DNA of 64,000 nucleotides, taken from NCBI RefSeq assembly GCF_000092645.1, contig NC_014165.1:1240001-1304000 (forward strand), read 5' to 3'. This DNA is from Thermobispora bispora DSM 43833. GTDB lineage: Bacteria > Actinomycetota > Actinomycetes > Streptosporangiales > Streptosporangiaceae. Below, piece by piece: positions 24,819 through 35,479 of the stretch. Numbering within the stretch: the first letter of the stretch is position 1; each line of letters begins with the position of its first letter. The position numbers and the translations under genes are program-made. Under the pieces are notes generated by a model. It searched no databases. It was not told the origin of the DNA and was given only the letters and a program-made list of their open reading frames with translations.

Positions 24819-27800
24819 TCACGCGCGGATGCGCAGGCCCCGCGGGGTCGGGTGGAACCCGGCCTCCTCCAGGACGGCGGCGATCGGTGATGCGGTGATC
24901 GGCGCCCCGTTCGCCCGCTCCACGGTGAGCTTCTCCAGGGCGCCCATCCGCACGGTGGCGGCGAGCGCGCGCGCCGCGGGCGCCAGATCGTCCTCCGAGC
25001 CGAAGGACAGCAGGCTCTTCCCGCCGCGCTCGAGGTAGAGGGCGAGCCTGCCGTCCACCAGCACCACGAGCGCACCCGCCTTCCGCCCCGGCCGATGGGC
25101 CGCGTCCGCCGGCCCCTCCGGCCAGGGCAGGGCCGCGCCGTACGGGTTGGCCGGGTCGGCGGCGGCGAGGACGACCGCCTGCGGGGCCGTCCGGGCCGGC
25201 CCGGTGCCCGGCGCCGCGGACGGCGGCGCGCCCGTCACGGGCCACTCGGAGGGGCCCGCCACGGGGTGCGCGGAGGCGGACGCGTCCGGCCGGTGGACCA
25301 TCGCGCGCATCCGGTCGACCGCCCCGGGCAGGGCGAACTGGGCCGCGCCGAGACCCTCGACGAAGTACCCCCGGCGGCACCGCCCGCTCTCCTCGTAGGC
25401 CCGCAGGACCTGGTAGATCGCGGAGAACCCCCCGGGCGGCCGCTCGGCCGTGATGCCGCCGCGGGTGAGCACGCCGTGCCGGTTGAGCAGCGCCTCGGCC
25501 TGGGCCTGGGCCCGCCGCGTCTCGTCCTCGGCCGGGGCGGGCACCAGCCACCACCGGCCGCTCACCGTCGGCGGCCCGCTCCGGGTGGGGAGCATCGGCC
25601 TGCGGCGCCGCGCCGTACGGGGCCGGTGGGCGGGCCGCCCGGTGCCGAGCACCGCGCGGAGCGGGGCGAGGGTGTCCCCGGTCACCCGGCCCGCCCAGAC
25701 CAGGTCCCACAGCGCGGCGGCGAGCGCCGCGTCGTCGGGCACGGCCCCGGGGTGTCCGGCGCCGGCCCGCGCCGCCGGCGAGGTCCGCCCGGGCGGTGCC
25801 TGCGCGGACGATGCCCCTCCGGGCGGTGCGGCGCCCGGGCTCCCGGCCGATGCCGCCGTCCCGGGATCCGCGAGGTCCCGGAGCATCGCCGCGCCGACCC
25901 GGTCGGACAGCTCGCGGAAGAACAGCGCCCCACCGCCGCTCAGGACCTCGATGATCCGCTCGTGCAGCGGGGTCATGGTGATCTCCAGCGGCCGGGGGAG
26001 CAGCAGCGGGGCGGTGTCCGCGAAGTAGAGCGCGACCCAGCCGTCACCCCCGGGCAGGGACCCCTGACCGGCCCAGATCACCTCGCCGGAGGCGGTGAGC
26101 TCGTCGAGCAGGTCCGGTGAGTAGCCGGGGACCCGGGCCGGCAGGATCAGGGTCTCCAGCGCGGACGCGGGGACCGCCGCGCCCTGCAGCCGCTCGATCG
26201 CGTCGACGAGGGCGTCCATGGCCCGGTCGCGCCAGGAGCCGCCCGGCCGGTATGCCGGGCCGGTCCCGGTGGCCCCGATCGCGGGCCGGCCCGCCTCGGC
26301 ACCGTCCCCGGGGACCGGCGCGATGCCGTGCCAGGCGGGGAGGAAGGCGGCGAGGACCTCGGGCTGGACCGGTTCGACCTCCTTGCGGAGCCGGGCGAGC
26401 GACCGGCGGCGGAGCATGCGCAGCACGCCCGCGTCGCACCACTCGGCGCCCCGGCCGCCCGGGCGGAACTCCCCGGAGACCACCCGCCCCGCCGCAGCGA
26501 GGCGGCGCAGCGCGTCCTCGATCACGGCGACCCCGACGCCGAACCGGGCGGCCGCGGTGCCGGCGGAGAACGGGCCGCGGGTCCGGGCGTGCCGCGCCAC
26601 GAGATCGCCCAGCGGGTCCGGCCGGGCGGCGGGCGTGTCCGGCCCGCCGTGATCCGGCGGCTCCAGGAACTCCCGGGGCACGCCCGGGGGGAGCGGCACC
26701 CCGAGGGCGTCGCGCAGCCGCCAGGCGTCCTCGGCCGCCGCCCACTGCTCCCGGCCGGCCACGCGCACCCGGATCGCCCGGCGCTGCCGTTCCAGCTCGG
26801 CGAGCCAGCCGGGGTCGCCGCCCCGGACCGCGACGTCCTCGGCGAGCAGCGGGCCGTGCGAGCGGAGCAGGTCGGCGAGGTCCTCGGCATCCCGGAGCGG
26901 CCGGTCCAGCCGGGCCAGCTCCCGCTCGGTCTCCGCCACCACCTCGGGGTCGAGCAGCTCGCGCAGGTCGGCCTGGCCGAGCAGCTCGGCGAGGAGCGCG
27001 CTGTCGAGCGCGAGGGCCTGCGCCCGGCGCTCGGCGAGCGGCGCGTCGCCCTCGTACATGAACGCGCCCACGTACCGCAGCAGCAGCGACGCGGCGAACG
27101 GGGAGGCCTGGGCGGTCTCCACCTCGACGATCCGCACCCGCCGGGCCGCCACGTCCCGCAGCAGCGCCACTAGGCCGGGCATGTCGAACACGTCCTGGAG
27201 GCACTCGCGCACGGTCTCCAAGACCACGGGGAAGCTCGGGTACCTGCTCGCCGTGGCGAGCAGGTGCGCGGCGCGCTGGCGCTGCTGCCACAGCGGGGTC
27301 CGCCGGCCCGGCAGGCGGCGGGGGAGCAGCAGGGCCCGCCCGGCGCACTCGCGGAACCGCGCGGCGAACAGCGCCGACCCGCCGAGCTCCTCGGTGACGA
27401 TCCGCTCGATCTCGTCCGGGTCGAAGAGGGCGAGGTCGGTGAGGGGGTCGTCGGTGGTGTCCGGGATGCGCAGCACGATGCCGTCGTCGGCGTGGATCGC
27501 CTGGGCGTCGATCCCGTACCGCTCGCGCAGGCGACGGCCGATCGCGAGCGCCCACGGCGCGTGGATCCGCGTGCCGTACGGGGAGTGGATCACCACGCGC
27601 CAGTCGCCCAGCTCGTCGCGGAAGCGCTCCACCACGATCGTGCGGTCGTCGGGCACGTACCCGGTGGCCTCCCGCTGCTCGGCCAGGTAGGCGAGCAGGT
27701 TGCGGGCGGCGTACTCGTCCAGCCCGGCCGCCCGGAGCCGCTCGCGGGCCGCCCGCGGCTCCGCGCCGGACAGCTCCCGGAGGAAGGCGCCGATGGCGCG

Positions 27801-29753
27801 GCCGAGCTCGGCCGGCCGGCCCGGCGCGTCGCCGTGCCAGAACGGCAGCTTGCCCGGCTGGCCCGGGGCGGGGGAGACGAGCACCCGGTCGGCCGTGATC
27901 TCCTCGATCCGCCAGGAGGTGGCGCCGAGGACGAACACGTCGCCGGGCCGCGACTCGTACACCATCTCCTCGTCGAGCTCGCCGACCCGCGACCCCTTCT
28001 CCCCGGCGAGGTACACGCCGAACAGCCCGCGGTCGGGGATGGTGCCGCCGCTGGTGACGGCGAGCCGCTGGGCGCCGGGGCGGGCGCGCACGGTCCCGGT
28101 CACCCGGTCCCAGACGATGCGCGGCCGCAGCTCGGCGAACTCCTCGCTCGGGTAGCGGCCGGCGAGCATGTCGAGCACCGCCTCGAGCGCGGTCCGCGGC
28201 AGCGTGGCGTACGGCGCCGCCCGGCGGATCACCGCCTCGAGCTCGTCGACCTTCCACTCGTCGAGCGCGGTCATCGCGACGATCTGCTGGGCGAGCACGT
28301 CGAGCGGGTTGCGCGGGTAGCGGATCTCCTCGATCAGGCCGGCCCGGACCCGCTCGGCCACCACCGCGGTCTGGATGAGATCCCCCCGGTACTTGGGGAA
28401 GATCACGCCACGGGAGACCGCGCCCACCCGGTGGCCGGCCCGGCCGATCCGCTGCACGCAGCTCGCCACGCTGGGCGGGGCCTCGACGCAGGCCACCAGG
28501 TCGACCGCGCCCATGTCGATGCCGAGCTCGAGGCTGGAGGTGGCGACCACGGCCGGGAGGCGGCCCGCCTTCAGCGCCTCCTCGATCTGGGACCGCTCCT
28601 CCTTGGAGACCGACCCGTGGTGGGCCCGGGCGACCTCCCGCGGCGCGCCCGCGGCCACCCCGGCCTGCGCCATGATCTCGGCGGGCGCCCCGCCGGGAGC
28701 GCCGCCCGCCCCGCGCGGCCGGCCGTTCCGCGCCGGATCCGCGGCGAGCCCGTCCGCCCCCGGGCCGTCCGTCTCGGTGCCCAGCGGTCCGCCGTCCCCG
28801 GCCCGCCGCTCCTCGGCGAGCTCGTTCAGCCGGGTGCACAGCCGCTCCGAGAGCCGCCGCGAGTTGGCGAACACGATCGTCGACCGGTGGGCCTCGATGA
28901 GGTCGAGCAGGTGCCGCTCCACGTGCGGCCAGATGCTCCGCCGGTGCTCGGGCGGCACGCCGTCCGCGCCCGGGGCCGGGGGAGCGAGCTCGGTCATGTC
29001 CTCGACCGGGACCACCACGTCGAGCTCGATCGACTTCTCCGCCGGCGGCTGCACCACCACCGCCGGGCGGGCCCCGCCGAGGAACGCGGCCACCTCGCCG
29101 ACCGGCCGTACCGTCGCGGACAGCCCGATGCGCTGCGCGGGGGCCGGCAACAGGGCGTCGAGCCGTTCCAAGGTGAGCGCCAGGTGCGCGCCGCGTTTGG
29201 TGGCCGCGATCGCGTGGACCTCGTCTACGATCACGGTCTCCACACCGCGCAGCGCCTCGCGCGCCCGCGAGGTGAGGATGAGGTAGAGCGACTCGGGCGT
29301 GGTGATCAGGATGTCGGCCGGCCGGGCGGCGAACCTGCGCCGGTCCTCCGCGGTGGTGTCCCCCGAGCGGATCGCCACCGAGATGTCCGGCGCCGGCAGG
29401 CCCAGCCGCAGCGCGGTCTGCCGGATGCCGGCGAGGGGAGCGCGCAGGTTCCGCTCGACGTCCACGGCGAGCGCCTTCAGCGGGGAGACGTACACCACCC
29501 GGCAGGTGCGCGGTGCGGCCGGCCGCCCCTCGGGGGGTGGATCCCCGCCGTCCCGCATCCGCTCCGCGGCGAGCCGGTCGATCGCCCACAGGAACGCGGC
29601 GAGGGTCTTCCCCGAACCGGTGGGCGCGACCACCAGCGTGTTCTCTCCCCGTGCGATCGACGACCAGGCGCCCTCCTGCGCCGCGGTGGGCGTGACGAAG
29701 GCGGTGGTGAACCACTCCCTGGTCACCGCGCTGAAGCAGTCGAGCACGCTCAC
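24819..29753 (-). CDS. lhr: Lhr-type ATP-dependent helicase
   Basis: Large superfamily-2 helicase, 1644 residues, linked to DNA repair in mycobacteria. Motif I APTGSGKT lies near residue 44, the DEVH box near 176, and motif III LSATVRPVGEVAAFLGG follows; the second RecA-like domain has SSLELGIDMG and the QRIGRAGHR motif VI. The Lhr-specific winged-helix and beta-barrel core runs to about residue 900, followed by the long C-terminal domain. Gly/Pro/Ala-rich inserts near residues 320-365 and 1310-1360 look like flexible linkers. The GTG start at 29753 has a -10 (CATTAT) 6 bases upstream, indicating a leaderless message. Confidence 0.95.
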   Translation of the reverse strand: MSVLDCFSAVTREWFTTAFVTPTAAQEGAWSSIARGENTLVVAPTGSGKTLAAFLWAIDRLAAERMRDGGDPPPEGRPAAPRTCRVVYVSPLKALAVDVERNLRAPLAGIRQTALRLGLPAPDISVAIRSGDTTAEDRRRFAARPADILITTPESLYLILTSRAREALRGVETVIVDEVHAIAATKRGAHLALTLERLDALLPAPAQRIGLSATVRPVGEVAAFLGGARPAVVVQPPAEKSIELDVVVPVEDMTELAPPAPGADGVPPEHRRSIWPHVERHLLDLIEAHRSTIVFANSRRLSERLCTRLNELAEERRAGDGGPLGTETDGPGADGLAADPARNGRPRGAGGAPGGAPAEIMAQAGVAAGAPREVARAHHGSVSKEERSQIEEALKAGRLPAVVATSSLELGIDMGAVDLVACVEAPPSVASCVQRIGRAGHRVGAVSRGVIFPKYRGDLIQTAVVAERVRAGLIEEIRYPRNPLDVLAQQIVAMTALDEWKVDELEAVIRRAAPYATLPRTALEAVLDMLAGRYPSEEFAELRPRIVWDRVTGTVRARPGAQRLAVTSGGTIPDRGLFGVYLAGEKGSRVGELDEEMVYESRPGDVFVLGATSWRIEEITADRVLVSPAPGQPGKLPFWHGDAPGRPAELGRAIGAFLRELSGAEPRAARERLRAAGLDEYAARNLLAYLAEQREATGYVPDDRTIVVERFRDELGDWRVVIHSPYGTRIHAPWALAIGRRLRERYGIDAQAIHADDGIVLRIPDTTDDPLTDLALFDPDEIERIVTEELGGSALFAARFRECAGRALLLPRRLPGRRTPLWQQRQRAAHLLATASRYPSFPVVLETVRECLQDVFDMPGLVALLRDVAARRVRIVEVETAQASPFAASLLLRYVGAFMYEGDAPLAERRAQALALDSALLAELLGQADLRELLDPEVVAETERELARLDRPLRDAEDLADLLRSHGPLLAEDVAVRGGDPGWLAELERQRRAIRVRVAGREQWAAAEDAWRLRDALGVPLPPGVPREFLEPPDHGGPDTPAARPDPLGDLVARHARTRGPFSAGTAAARFGVGVAVIEDALRRLAAAGRVVSGEFRPGGRGAEWCDAGVLRMLRRRSLARLRKEVEPVQPEVLAAFLPAWHGIAPVPGDGAEAGRPAIGATGTGPAYRPGGSWRDRAMDALVDAIERLQGAAVPASALETLILPARVPGYSPDLLDELTASGEVIWAGQGSLPGGDGWVALYFADTAPLLLPRPLEITMTPLHERIIEVLSGGGALFFRELSDRVGAAMLRDLADPGTAASAGSPGAAPPGGASSAQAPPGRTSPAARAGAGHPGAVPDDAALAAALWDLVWAGRVTGDTLAPLRAVLGTGRPAHRPRTARRRRPMLPTRSGPPTVSGRWWLVPAPAEDETRRAQAQAEALLNRHGVLTRGGITAERPPGGFSAIYQVLRAYEESGRCRRGYFVEGLGAAQFALPGAVDRMRAMVHRPDASASAHPVAGPSEWPVTGAPPSAAPGTGPARTAPQAVVLAAADPANPYGAALPWPEGPADAAHRPGRKAGALVVLVDGRLALYLERGGKSLLSFGSEDDLAPAARALAATVRMGALEKLTVERANGAPITASPIAAVLEEAGFHPTPRGLRIRA

Positions 29754-29759
29754 CAGCCC

Positions 29760-29765
29760 ATAATG
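29760..29765 (-). promoter_or_regulatory. -10 element for leaderless lhr transcript
   Basis: CATTAT on the minus strand ends 6 bases before the lhr GTG start, with no ribosome binding site. Same geometry as other leaderless promoters in the window. Confidence 0.4.
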
Positions 29766-29852
29766 CCCACGCCGCCCGACAGAACCGTCCGGCTATGAGG
29801 CCCGGGGGACGGAGGCGCCGGGCCCGGATGGCGGGCACGGCCCGCCCGGCCA

Positions 29853-29858
29853 TAGGGT
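29853..29858 (+). promoter_or_regulatory. -10 element for the DUF3046 gene
   Basis: TAGGGT is followed by GAGGTC and the ATG. The 6-base gap fits a leaderless start; the GAGG could alternatively act as a ribosome binding site for a longer message. Confidence 0.4.
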
Positions 29859-29864
29859 GAGGTC

Positions 29865-30059
29865 ATGCGTCTGTCGGACTTCTGGGACCGGATGCGCCGC
29901 CACTTCGGTGAGACGTACGCCGAGTCGTGGGCGAAGGACTTCGTCATCGCCCGGCTCGGCGGCCGGACCGTCGAACAGGCCCTCGCGGACGGCTTCTCGG
30001 CCAAGGAGGTCTGGCAGGCCGTCTGTGAGATCGAGGACGTGGATCCGAAACTCCGCTGA
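29865..30059 (+). CDS. DUF3046 protein
   Basis: A 64-residue protein (MRLSDFWDRMRRHFGETYAE at the start, DGFSAKEVWQAVCE later) that matches the small DUF3046 family conserved upstream of recA in actinobacteria. Its function is unknown. It is acidic to neutral and soluble, with no membrane segment. Position between lhr and recA is the conserved one, although here an ABC exporter is inserted before recA. Confidence 0.85.
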   Translation: MRLSDFWDRMRRHFGETYAESWAKDFVIARLGGRTVEQALADGFSAKEVWQAVCEIEDVDPKLR

Positions 30060-30189
30060 TCCGCGTGGCGGTGCATCCGAAACGCCGTCGCCGGGATGCG
30101 CCGGGTGGGATTTTTCATACTTTGTCGGCGCAGGCATCTGCTTGAATCACGCTTGACCCTGCATCAGCGACGCGTGATCGAGGCGGCCT

Positions 30190-31068
30190 GTGCTTGAAAT
30201 CGACGACCTGCGCAAGCGCTTCAAGGAGAAGACGGCGCTCGACGGAGTGAGCTTCACCCTCCGGCCCGGCGAGATCTTCGGATTCGTCGGCGCCAACGGA
30301 GCGGGCAAGACGACGACCATGCGGATCATCATGGGCGTGCTCGAGCCCGACTCCGGCGAGGTGCGGTACCAGGGCCGCCCCCTGACCCCCGACGACCGCC
30401 GGACCTTCGGCTACATGCCGGAGGAACGCGGGCTGTACCAGAAGATGCGGGTCGCCGAGCAGATCGAGTACTTCGGCCGGCTCCACGGGCTCGGCGCCAA
30501 GGCGGCGCGCCGCGCCACGGCCGAGCTGATCGAACGGCTCGGCCTCGCCGAGCGCCGCAACGACGCGATCGAGGCGCTCTCCCTCGGCAACCAGCAGCGG
30601 GTACAGCTCGCCGTCGCGCTCGTCCACCGCCCGGCCGTGCTCATCCTCGACGAGCCGTTCTCCGGCCTCGACCCGCTCGCCGTCGACACCCTCGCCGGCG
30701 TGCTGAAGGAACAGGCCGCCTCCGGGGTCCCGGTCATCTTCTCCAGCCACCAGCTCGACCTGGTCGAACGGCTCTCCGACTCGGTCGGCATCATCTCCGC
30801 CGGGCGCATGATCGCCTCGGGGACGGTCGCCGAGCTCAAGGCGCGGGAGGGCCGCAAGCGGCTGAAGGTCGTGGTCAGCGGCGCCCGGCCCGGCTGGGCC
30901 GACGGGCTCCCCGGGCAGGTCACCGAGGCGGGCGACCGGCAGGTGCTGATCGCCGAGGACGGCGACGGCCAGGCGATCCTCCGCGCCGCGCTCCAGGCCG
31001 GGCGGGTCGAGCACTTCGGATGGCAGGAGCCGACGCTCGCCGAGCTGTTCCGCGAGGTGGTGGCGTGA
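30190..31068 (+). CDS. ABC exporter ATP-binding protein (NatA/YhaQ-like)
   Basis: A 292-residue ATPase with Walker A GANGAGKTTT (near residue 37), signature LSLGNQQRV, Walker B VLILDEPFSGLDP and H-loop SSHQLDLVERL, plus a C-terminal extension. It belongs to the group that pairs with ABC-2 permeases for export of sodium or drugs. The start is GTG with GAGG 7-10 bases upstream. The permease partner follows 61 bases downstream. Cargo is not known; NatAB-type sodium export is the nearest characterised system. Confidence 0.92.
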   Translation: MLEIDDLRKRFKEKTALDGVSFTLRPGEIFGFVGANGAGKTTTMRIIMGVLEPDSGEVRYQGRPLTPDDRRTFGYMPEERGLYQKMRVAEQIEYFGRLHGLGAKAARRATAELIERLGLAERRNDAIEALSLGNQQRVQLAVALVHRPAVLILDEPFSGLDPLAVDTLAGVLKEQAASGVPVIFSSHQLDLVERLSDSVGIISAGRMIASGTVAELKAREGRKRLKVVVSGARPGWADGLPGQVTEAGDRQVLIAEDGDGQAILRAALQAGRVEHFGWQEPTLAELFREVVA

Positions 31069-31129
31069 GCGGCGGCGGGCAGGGCTGGGCCGGCCGGTCC
31101 GGGGACCGGCCGCGAGGTGAGGAGAGGTC

Positions 31130-32206
31130 ATGAGCCGGATCGCGCTGGTGGCACGGCGGGAGATCGTCACCCGGATCAGGACGAAGAGCTACGTGATCGG
31201 CCTGGTGCTGAGCGCACTGATGGTGGTGGCCGCGGCGGCCGTCCCCAGGATGATCGGCGACCAGACGTACGACGTCGGGGTGGTCGGCCCCGTCCCCGCC
31301 GCGGTGGAGGGCGTCGCGTTCCGGCCGTACCCGGACGAGGCCGCCGCCCGCGCCGCCGTGCTCGCCGGGGAGATCGACGCGGCGCTGATCAACGACGAGA
31401 AGGTGCTCGCCCACGGTGAGCTCAACGAACGGCTCGGCCTCATCCTGCAGAGCGCGCACCGTGAGGCCAAGATCGCGGCCGCCGGGATCACGATCACGCC
31501 GTTGCGCGTGGAGTCCGTGGGGGAGGACGCGGAGCACACCGGGATGCGCACCGGGGTGGCCGCGCTCCTGGTGATCGTGCTGTTCTTCCTGCTCATCTAC
31601 ACCGCGATGTACGTGGCGATGGGCGTGGTGGAGGAGAAGGGCAGCCGGATCGTGGAGATCCTGCTCACCTCGCTGCGCCCCTGGGAGCTGCTCGGTGGGA
31701 AGATCATCGGGCTCGGGGTGCTCGGCCTGATCAACCTCGGCGTGATCGTCGTGGCCGGGCTGGGCGCCGCCTTCGCCATGGGCACCGAGCTCCCGCCGGG
31801 GATCGGCGGCGTGGTGGCCGGCGCGATCGGCTGGTTCGTGCTGGGCTACCTCTTCTTCGCCACGCTCGCGGCCGCCACCGGCTCGCTCGTCTCCCGCCAG
31901 GAGGAGCTCAACAGCGTCATCGCGCCGCTGACCATGCTGATGTCGCTCACCTACCTGGTGGCGTACGCGGCCGCCTTCCAGCCCGGCGGCGCCTTCGCCC
32001 GGGTCTTGTCGCTGATCCCGCCGTTCTCGTCGATGGTGATGCCGGTGCGCATGACAACGGGCGACGTGCCGATCTGGGAGATCGCCCTGTCGGCGGTGCT
32101 CATGGCGGCGGCCACGGTGGGCGTCCTGCTCGCCGGCGCCCGTGTCTACGAGCGGGCCGTGATCCGCACCGGGGCGAGGGTCAAGCTGCGCGAGGTCATC
32201 GGCTGA
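31130..32206 (+). CDS. ABC-2 exporter permease (NatB/YhaP-like)
   Basis: A 358-residue membrane protein: one helix near residues 20-40, a large extracytoplasmic loop (about 45-140), then five to six helices to the C-terminus, including FFLLIYTAMYVAMGVVEEKG with the EEKGSRIVEILL motif typical of NatB-like permeases. GAGGAGAG precedes the ATG. Forms an exporter with the preceding ATPase. Not usually part of the recA neighbourhood of all actinomycetes, but found there in some. Confidence 0.9.
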   Translation: MSRIALVARREIVTRIRTKSYVIGLVLSALMVVAAAAVPRMIGDQTYDVGVVGPVPAAVEGVAFRPYPDEAAARAAVLAGEIDAALINDEKVLAHGELNERLGLILQSAHREAKIAAAGITITPLRVESVGEDAEHTGMRTGVAALLVIVLFFLLIYTAMYVAMGVVEEKGSRIVEILLTSLRPWELLGGKIIGLGVLGLINLGVIVVAGLGAAFAMGTELPPGIGGVVAGAIGWFVLGYLFFATLAAATGSLVSRQEELNSVIAPLTMLMSLTYLVAYAAAFQPGGAFARVLSLIPPFSSMVMPVRMTTGDVPIWEIALSAVLMAAATVGVLLAGARVYERAVIRTGARVKLREVIG

Positions 32207-32281
32207 GCGGGCGCCGGTCGGCCGCGCGGTCATCGGGCCGGGCGCGGCACCGGCGCGGCCGGCCGCGCGAGCGGATCGTCC

Positions 32282-32298
32282 CCCGTCCGAGGGACGGG
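32282..32298. terminator. Hairpin between exporter and small hypothetical gene
   Basis: CCCGTCC (32282-32288) pairs perfectly with GGACGGG (32292-32298) around a GAG loop, 4 bases from the stop of the leftward gene and in the gap between convergent genes. Short but compact; no T tract. Confidence 0.5.
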
Positions 32299-32301
32299 CC
32301 G

Positions 32302-32577
32302 TCACTCCGGGGCGGCGAGCAGCTCCTTGAGGAGATCGGCGGTGTGCGCGGGGTCGCCCGCGCGCTCCTGGCCCTTCGGCGACCACAGGTAGACCCAGCC
32401 GTCCGGGGCGGGCGAGGCGAGGACCATGGTCTGCTTCCTGGTCTCCGGATGCCAGACCCACAGCACGGGCTCGCCTTCGCCGACGATGCGGCAGGACAGT
32501 CCCCGCTCCGGGAGCTGACGGGCGAGCGCGTCCAGGAGAGCGCGACGCTGCTCGCCGTACGCGCTGCTGCTCGTCAC
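32302..32577 (-). CDS. Small hypothetical protein
   Basis: A 91-residue soluble protein from a GTG at 32577 (AAGGCGG just upstream). The C-terminal half, EPVLWVWHPETRKQTMVLAS then GWVYLWSPKGQE, looks like a compact beta-rich fold of a kind common in actinomycete genomes, but I cannot name a function. A longer frame reaches 32718 with basic, low-complexity residues and is not favoured. It faces the exporter genes and lies upstream of, and divergent from, recA. Confidence 0.65.
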   Translation of the reverse strand: MTSSSAYGEQRRALLDALARQLPERGLSCRIVGEGEPVLWVWHPETRKQTMVLASPAPDGWVYLWSPKGQERAGDPAHTADLLKELLAAPE

Positions 32578-32972
32578 GTTGCCGCCTTCGAGGAGGACAT
32601 CGCCGTGTGTCAGGGCCTTGTCCCAGGATCGCGGCCGGCCATCTCGGCGACAACCAAGGCGAGGTAAGGGCAGGAGAATGTAACGTCTCCGCTGGCCCGG
32701 TCCCATGCCGGCGGCCACGCGCGGCGATCGGCGGCCGTTGCCGCAGGGCTGCGGTCGCCCCGGCGGGCCGGCCGGGTCGCCTGACCGTTCCTTGGTACGG
32801 CGGGGCGTGTCCGATCGCCCGGCGGTACGGCCGGGCGTGTCCGGGCGCGCAGGGCCCCGGTCGCCGGGGCTCCTGGCCGGCCTGAGCGGCGGTCGGCGTG
32901 CCCGAGCGCGCAGGGCCGCCGGCCTCGCCCGATCGGTACGGCGGAGCCCACCCGGGCGCGGCCGTACGGTGC

Positions 32973-33060
32973 GGGCCCGTGCGTGCGCGCCACTGTCGCA
33001 CGCGGATGGAGTGGCAGTGAACTAGCTCGCTGAGGGCCCGTGCGCGCGCCACTGTGCCAG
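32973..33060 (+). repeat. Direct repeat of about 27 bp, 61 bp apart
   Basis: GGGCCCGTGCG followed by CGCGCCACTGT occurs at 32973 and, with a 2-base deletion, at 33034. Non-coding spacer upstream of recA. Confidence 0.55.
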
Positions 33061-33160
33061 AACCCGGCGTCCGGTGCGTGGCCCGGCCTGGTGGCGGGCC
33101 ACGTCCTCCCGGCGGGAGCCTCCGCCGGGCGTCCCGGGATCACGCCGTCCGGCGGGTGAT

Positions 33161-33174
33161 CGAACAATAGTTCG
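33161..33174. promoter_or_regulatory. LexA (SOS) box upstream of recA
   Basis: CGAACAATAGTTCG has perfect CGAAC/GTTCG arms around four bases, the form of the LexA box in Gram-positive bacteria. It lies directly upstream of a -10 (TATAGT, 33177-33182) about 140 bases before the recA ATG, as expected for LexA repression of recA. Confidence 0.8.
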
Positions 33175-33176
33175 GC

Positions 33177-33182
33177 TATAGT
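33177..33182 (+). promoter_or_regulatory. recA -10 element
   Basis: TATAGT lies 2 bases after the LexA box, so LexA bound there would cover the -35/-10 region. A start near 33189 would give a leader of about 125 bases before the ribosome binding site AGGGGG. Confidence 0.6.
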
Positions 33183-33313
33183 TGAGTGGTCGCTGGCCGC
33201 GGCGCCCCGGCCGCATTCCGGCGGCCCGTGATTCGGGGAAGCCCGGGAAAATGTCGGCGGCGCCCCGTAGCGTTCCGGTGACCGAGCAGACGACGACCCT
33301 CCCAGGGGGACCA

Positions 33314-34411
<1,098 letters not shown>

Positions 34412-34441
34412 CGTCTGAGCGCGCCGGCGGGAGGTGACCGG

Positions 34442-35209
34442 GTGATGCCCGGCCTGGACGGAGCCGACCCGGCCGGCCCGGCTCACGGCCCGGACGACGC
34501 GGCCGATCCCGGGCAGGCGGAGCCCGGCGTCTGGCAGGAGGAGCCCGGCGTAGACGGGCACGGCCGGGCGCTGACCCGGGGTGACCGCGGACGGGGCTCC
34601 GCGGCGCGGAGCGCGCGCCGCGGAAGCGGCCGGAGCGGCCGGCCGGGACGGCGGTGGGCCGCCCCCGGCGCCGAGCAGGCCGGCCCCGGGGGAGCGGGCG
34701 CCGACACCGACCCGGAGGCGGAGGCGAAGGCGATCTGCCTGCGGCTGCTCGCGCGGGCCCCGCGGACCCGGGCGCAGCTGGCCGACGCTTTGCGCAGGCG
34801 GGGCGTGCCCGAGGAGACGGCGCGGGCGGTGCTCGACCGGTTCGCCGAGACCGGGCTCATCGACGACGAGGCGTTCGCCGACGCCTGGGTGAGCTCGCGG
34901 CACCTCGGCCGCGGGCTGGCCCGGCGGGCGCTCGCCCACGAGCTGCGGCATCGCGGAGTGGCCGAGGAGACCGTGCGGCGCGCGATCGACCGGCTCGACC
35001 CGGAGCGGGAGATCGCGACCGCGCGGGAGCTGGTGGCGCGGAAGCTCGCCGCCACCCGGGGCGCCGACCCGCGGGTCCGGGCGCGCCGGGCCGTGGGGAT
35101 GCTCGCCCGCAAGGGGTACCCCGCCGGTTTGGCGTTCCAGCTCGTCCGGGAGGCGCTGGAGGCCGAGGGCATCGAGGCGGACGACCTGGGGCCTTCGGGC
35201 GATCCGTGA
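34442..35209 (+). CDS. recX: RecX regulatory protein
   Basis: Modulator that caps or destabilises RecA filaments. The 255-residue protein has a disordered N-terminal extension of about 90 residues rich in Gly, Pro and Arg, then three helical repeats of the RecX fold (AICLRLLARAPRTRAQLADA, ETGLIDDEAFADAWVSSR, and VGMLARKGYPAGLAFQLV). Start GTG at 34442 or the next codon ATG at 34445, with GGGAGGTGA upstream. Immediate position after recA on the same strand confirms the assignment. Confidence 0.93.
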   Translation: MMPGLDGADPAGPAHGPDDAADPGQAEPGVWQEEPGVDGHGRALTRGDRGRGSAARSARRGSGRSGRPGRRWAAPGAEQAGPGGAGADTDPEAEAKAICLRLLARAPRTRAQLADALRRRGVPEETARAVLDRFAETGLIDDEAFADAWVSSRHLGRGLARRALAHELRHRGVAEETVRRAIDRLDPEREIATARELVARKLAATRGADPRVRARRAVGMLARKGYPAGLAFQLVREALEAEGIEADDLGPSGDP

Positions 35210-35479
35210 CGTCCTTCTGGGATATCCTTGGCAATCTTTGCTTGCCCGTTACCTGTTCGACGCTTAATCTCGACCGCAGTGAGGAGTTACTCCGCACAGC
35301 GCGGATTCCGCCATGGTGAACGCCATATAGCCACCGATGGGCCTGTGATCCCCACCGGGCGTCCGGCCGGGTGCCCAGGGGTTGCGACATATGCGGCCTG
35401 GTGACATTCACCGGGCGCTGCCGTGCTGCGCGTGTAACCCCTTGCGTGGACTGTGCCGAGGCGAGAGGGGTGAGCGCGG

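Larger units (their letters stand above)
32578..33313. other. Long intergenic region upstream of recA
   Basis: About 736 bases. The right end has the LexA-type box and -10 of recA, leaving a recA leader of roughly 125 bases. The rest is G/C-rich with repeated GGTACGGC-type motifs and a 61-bp-offset direct repeat (32973-33060). Open frames on both strands look like composition artefacts; no RNA gene was recognised. Confidence 0.6.

Noticed and set aside
27264-29798. 844-residue open frame opposite lhr
   Set aside because: Antisense shadow of the helicase gene; composition is low-complexity and no family is recognisable.
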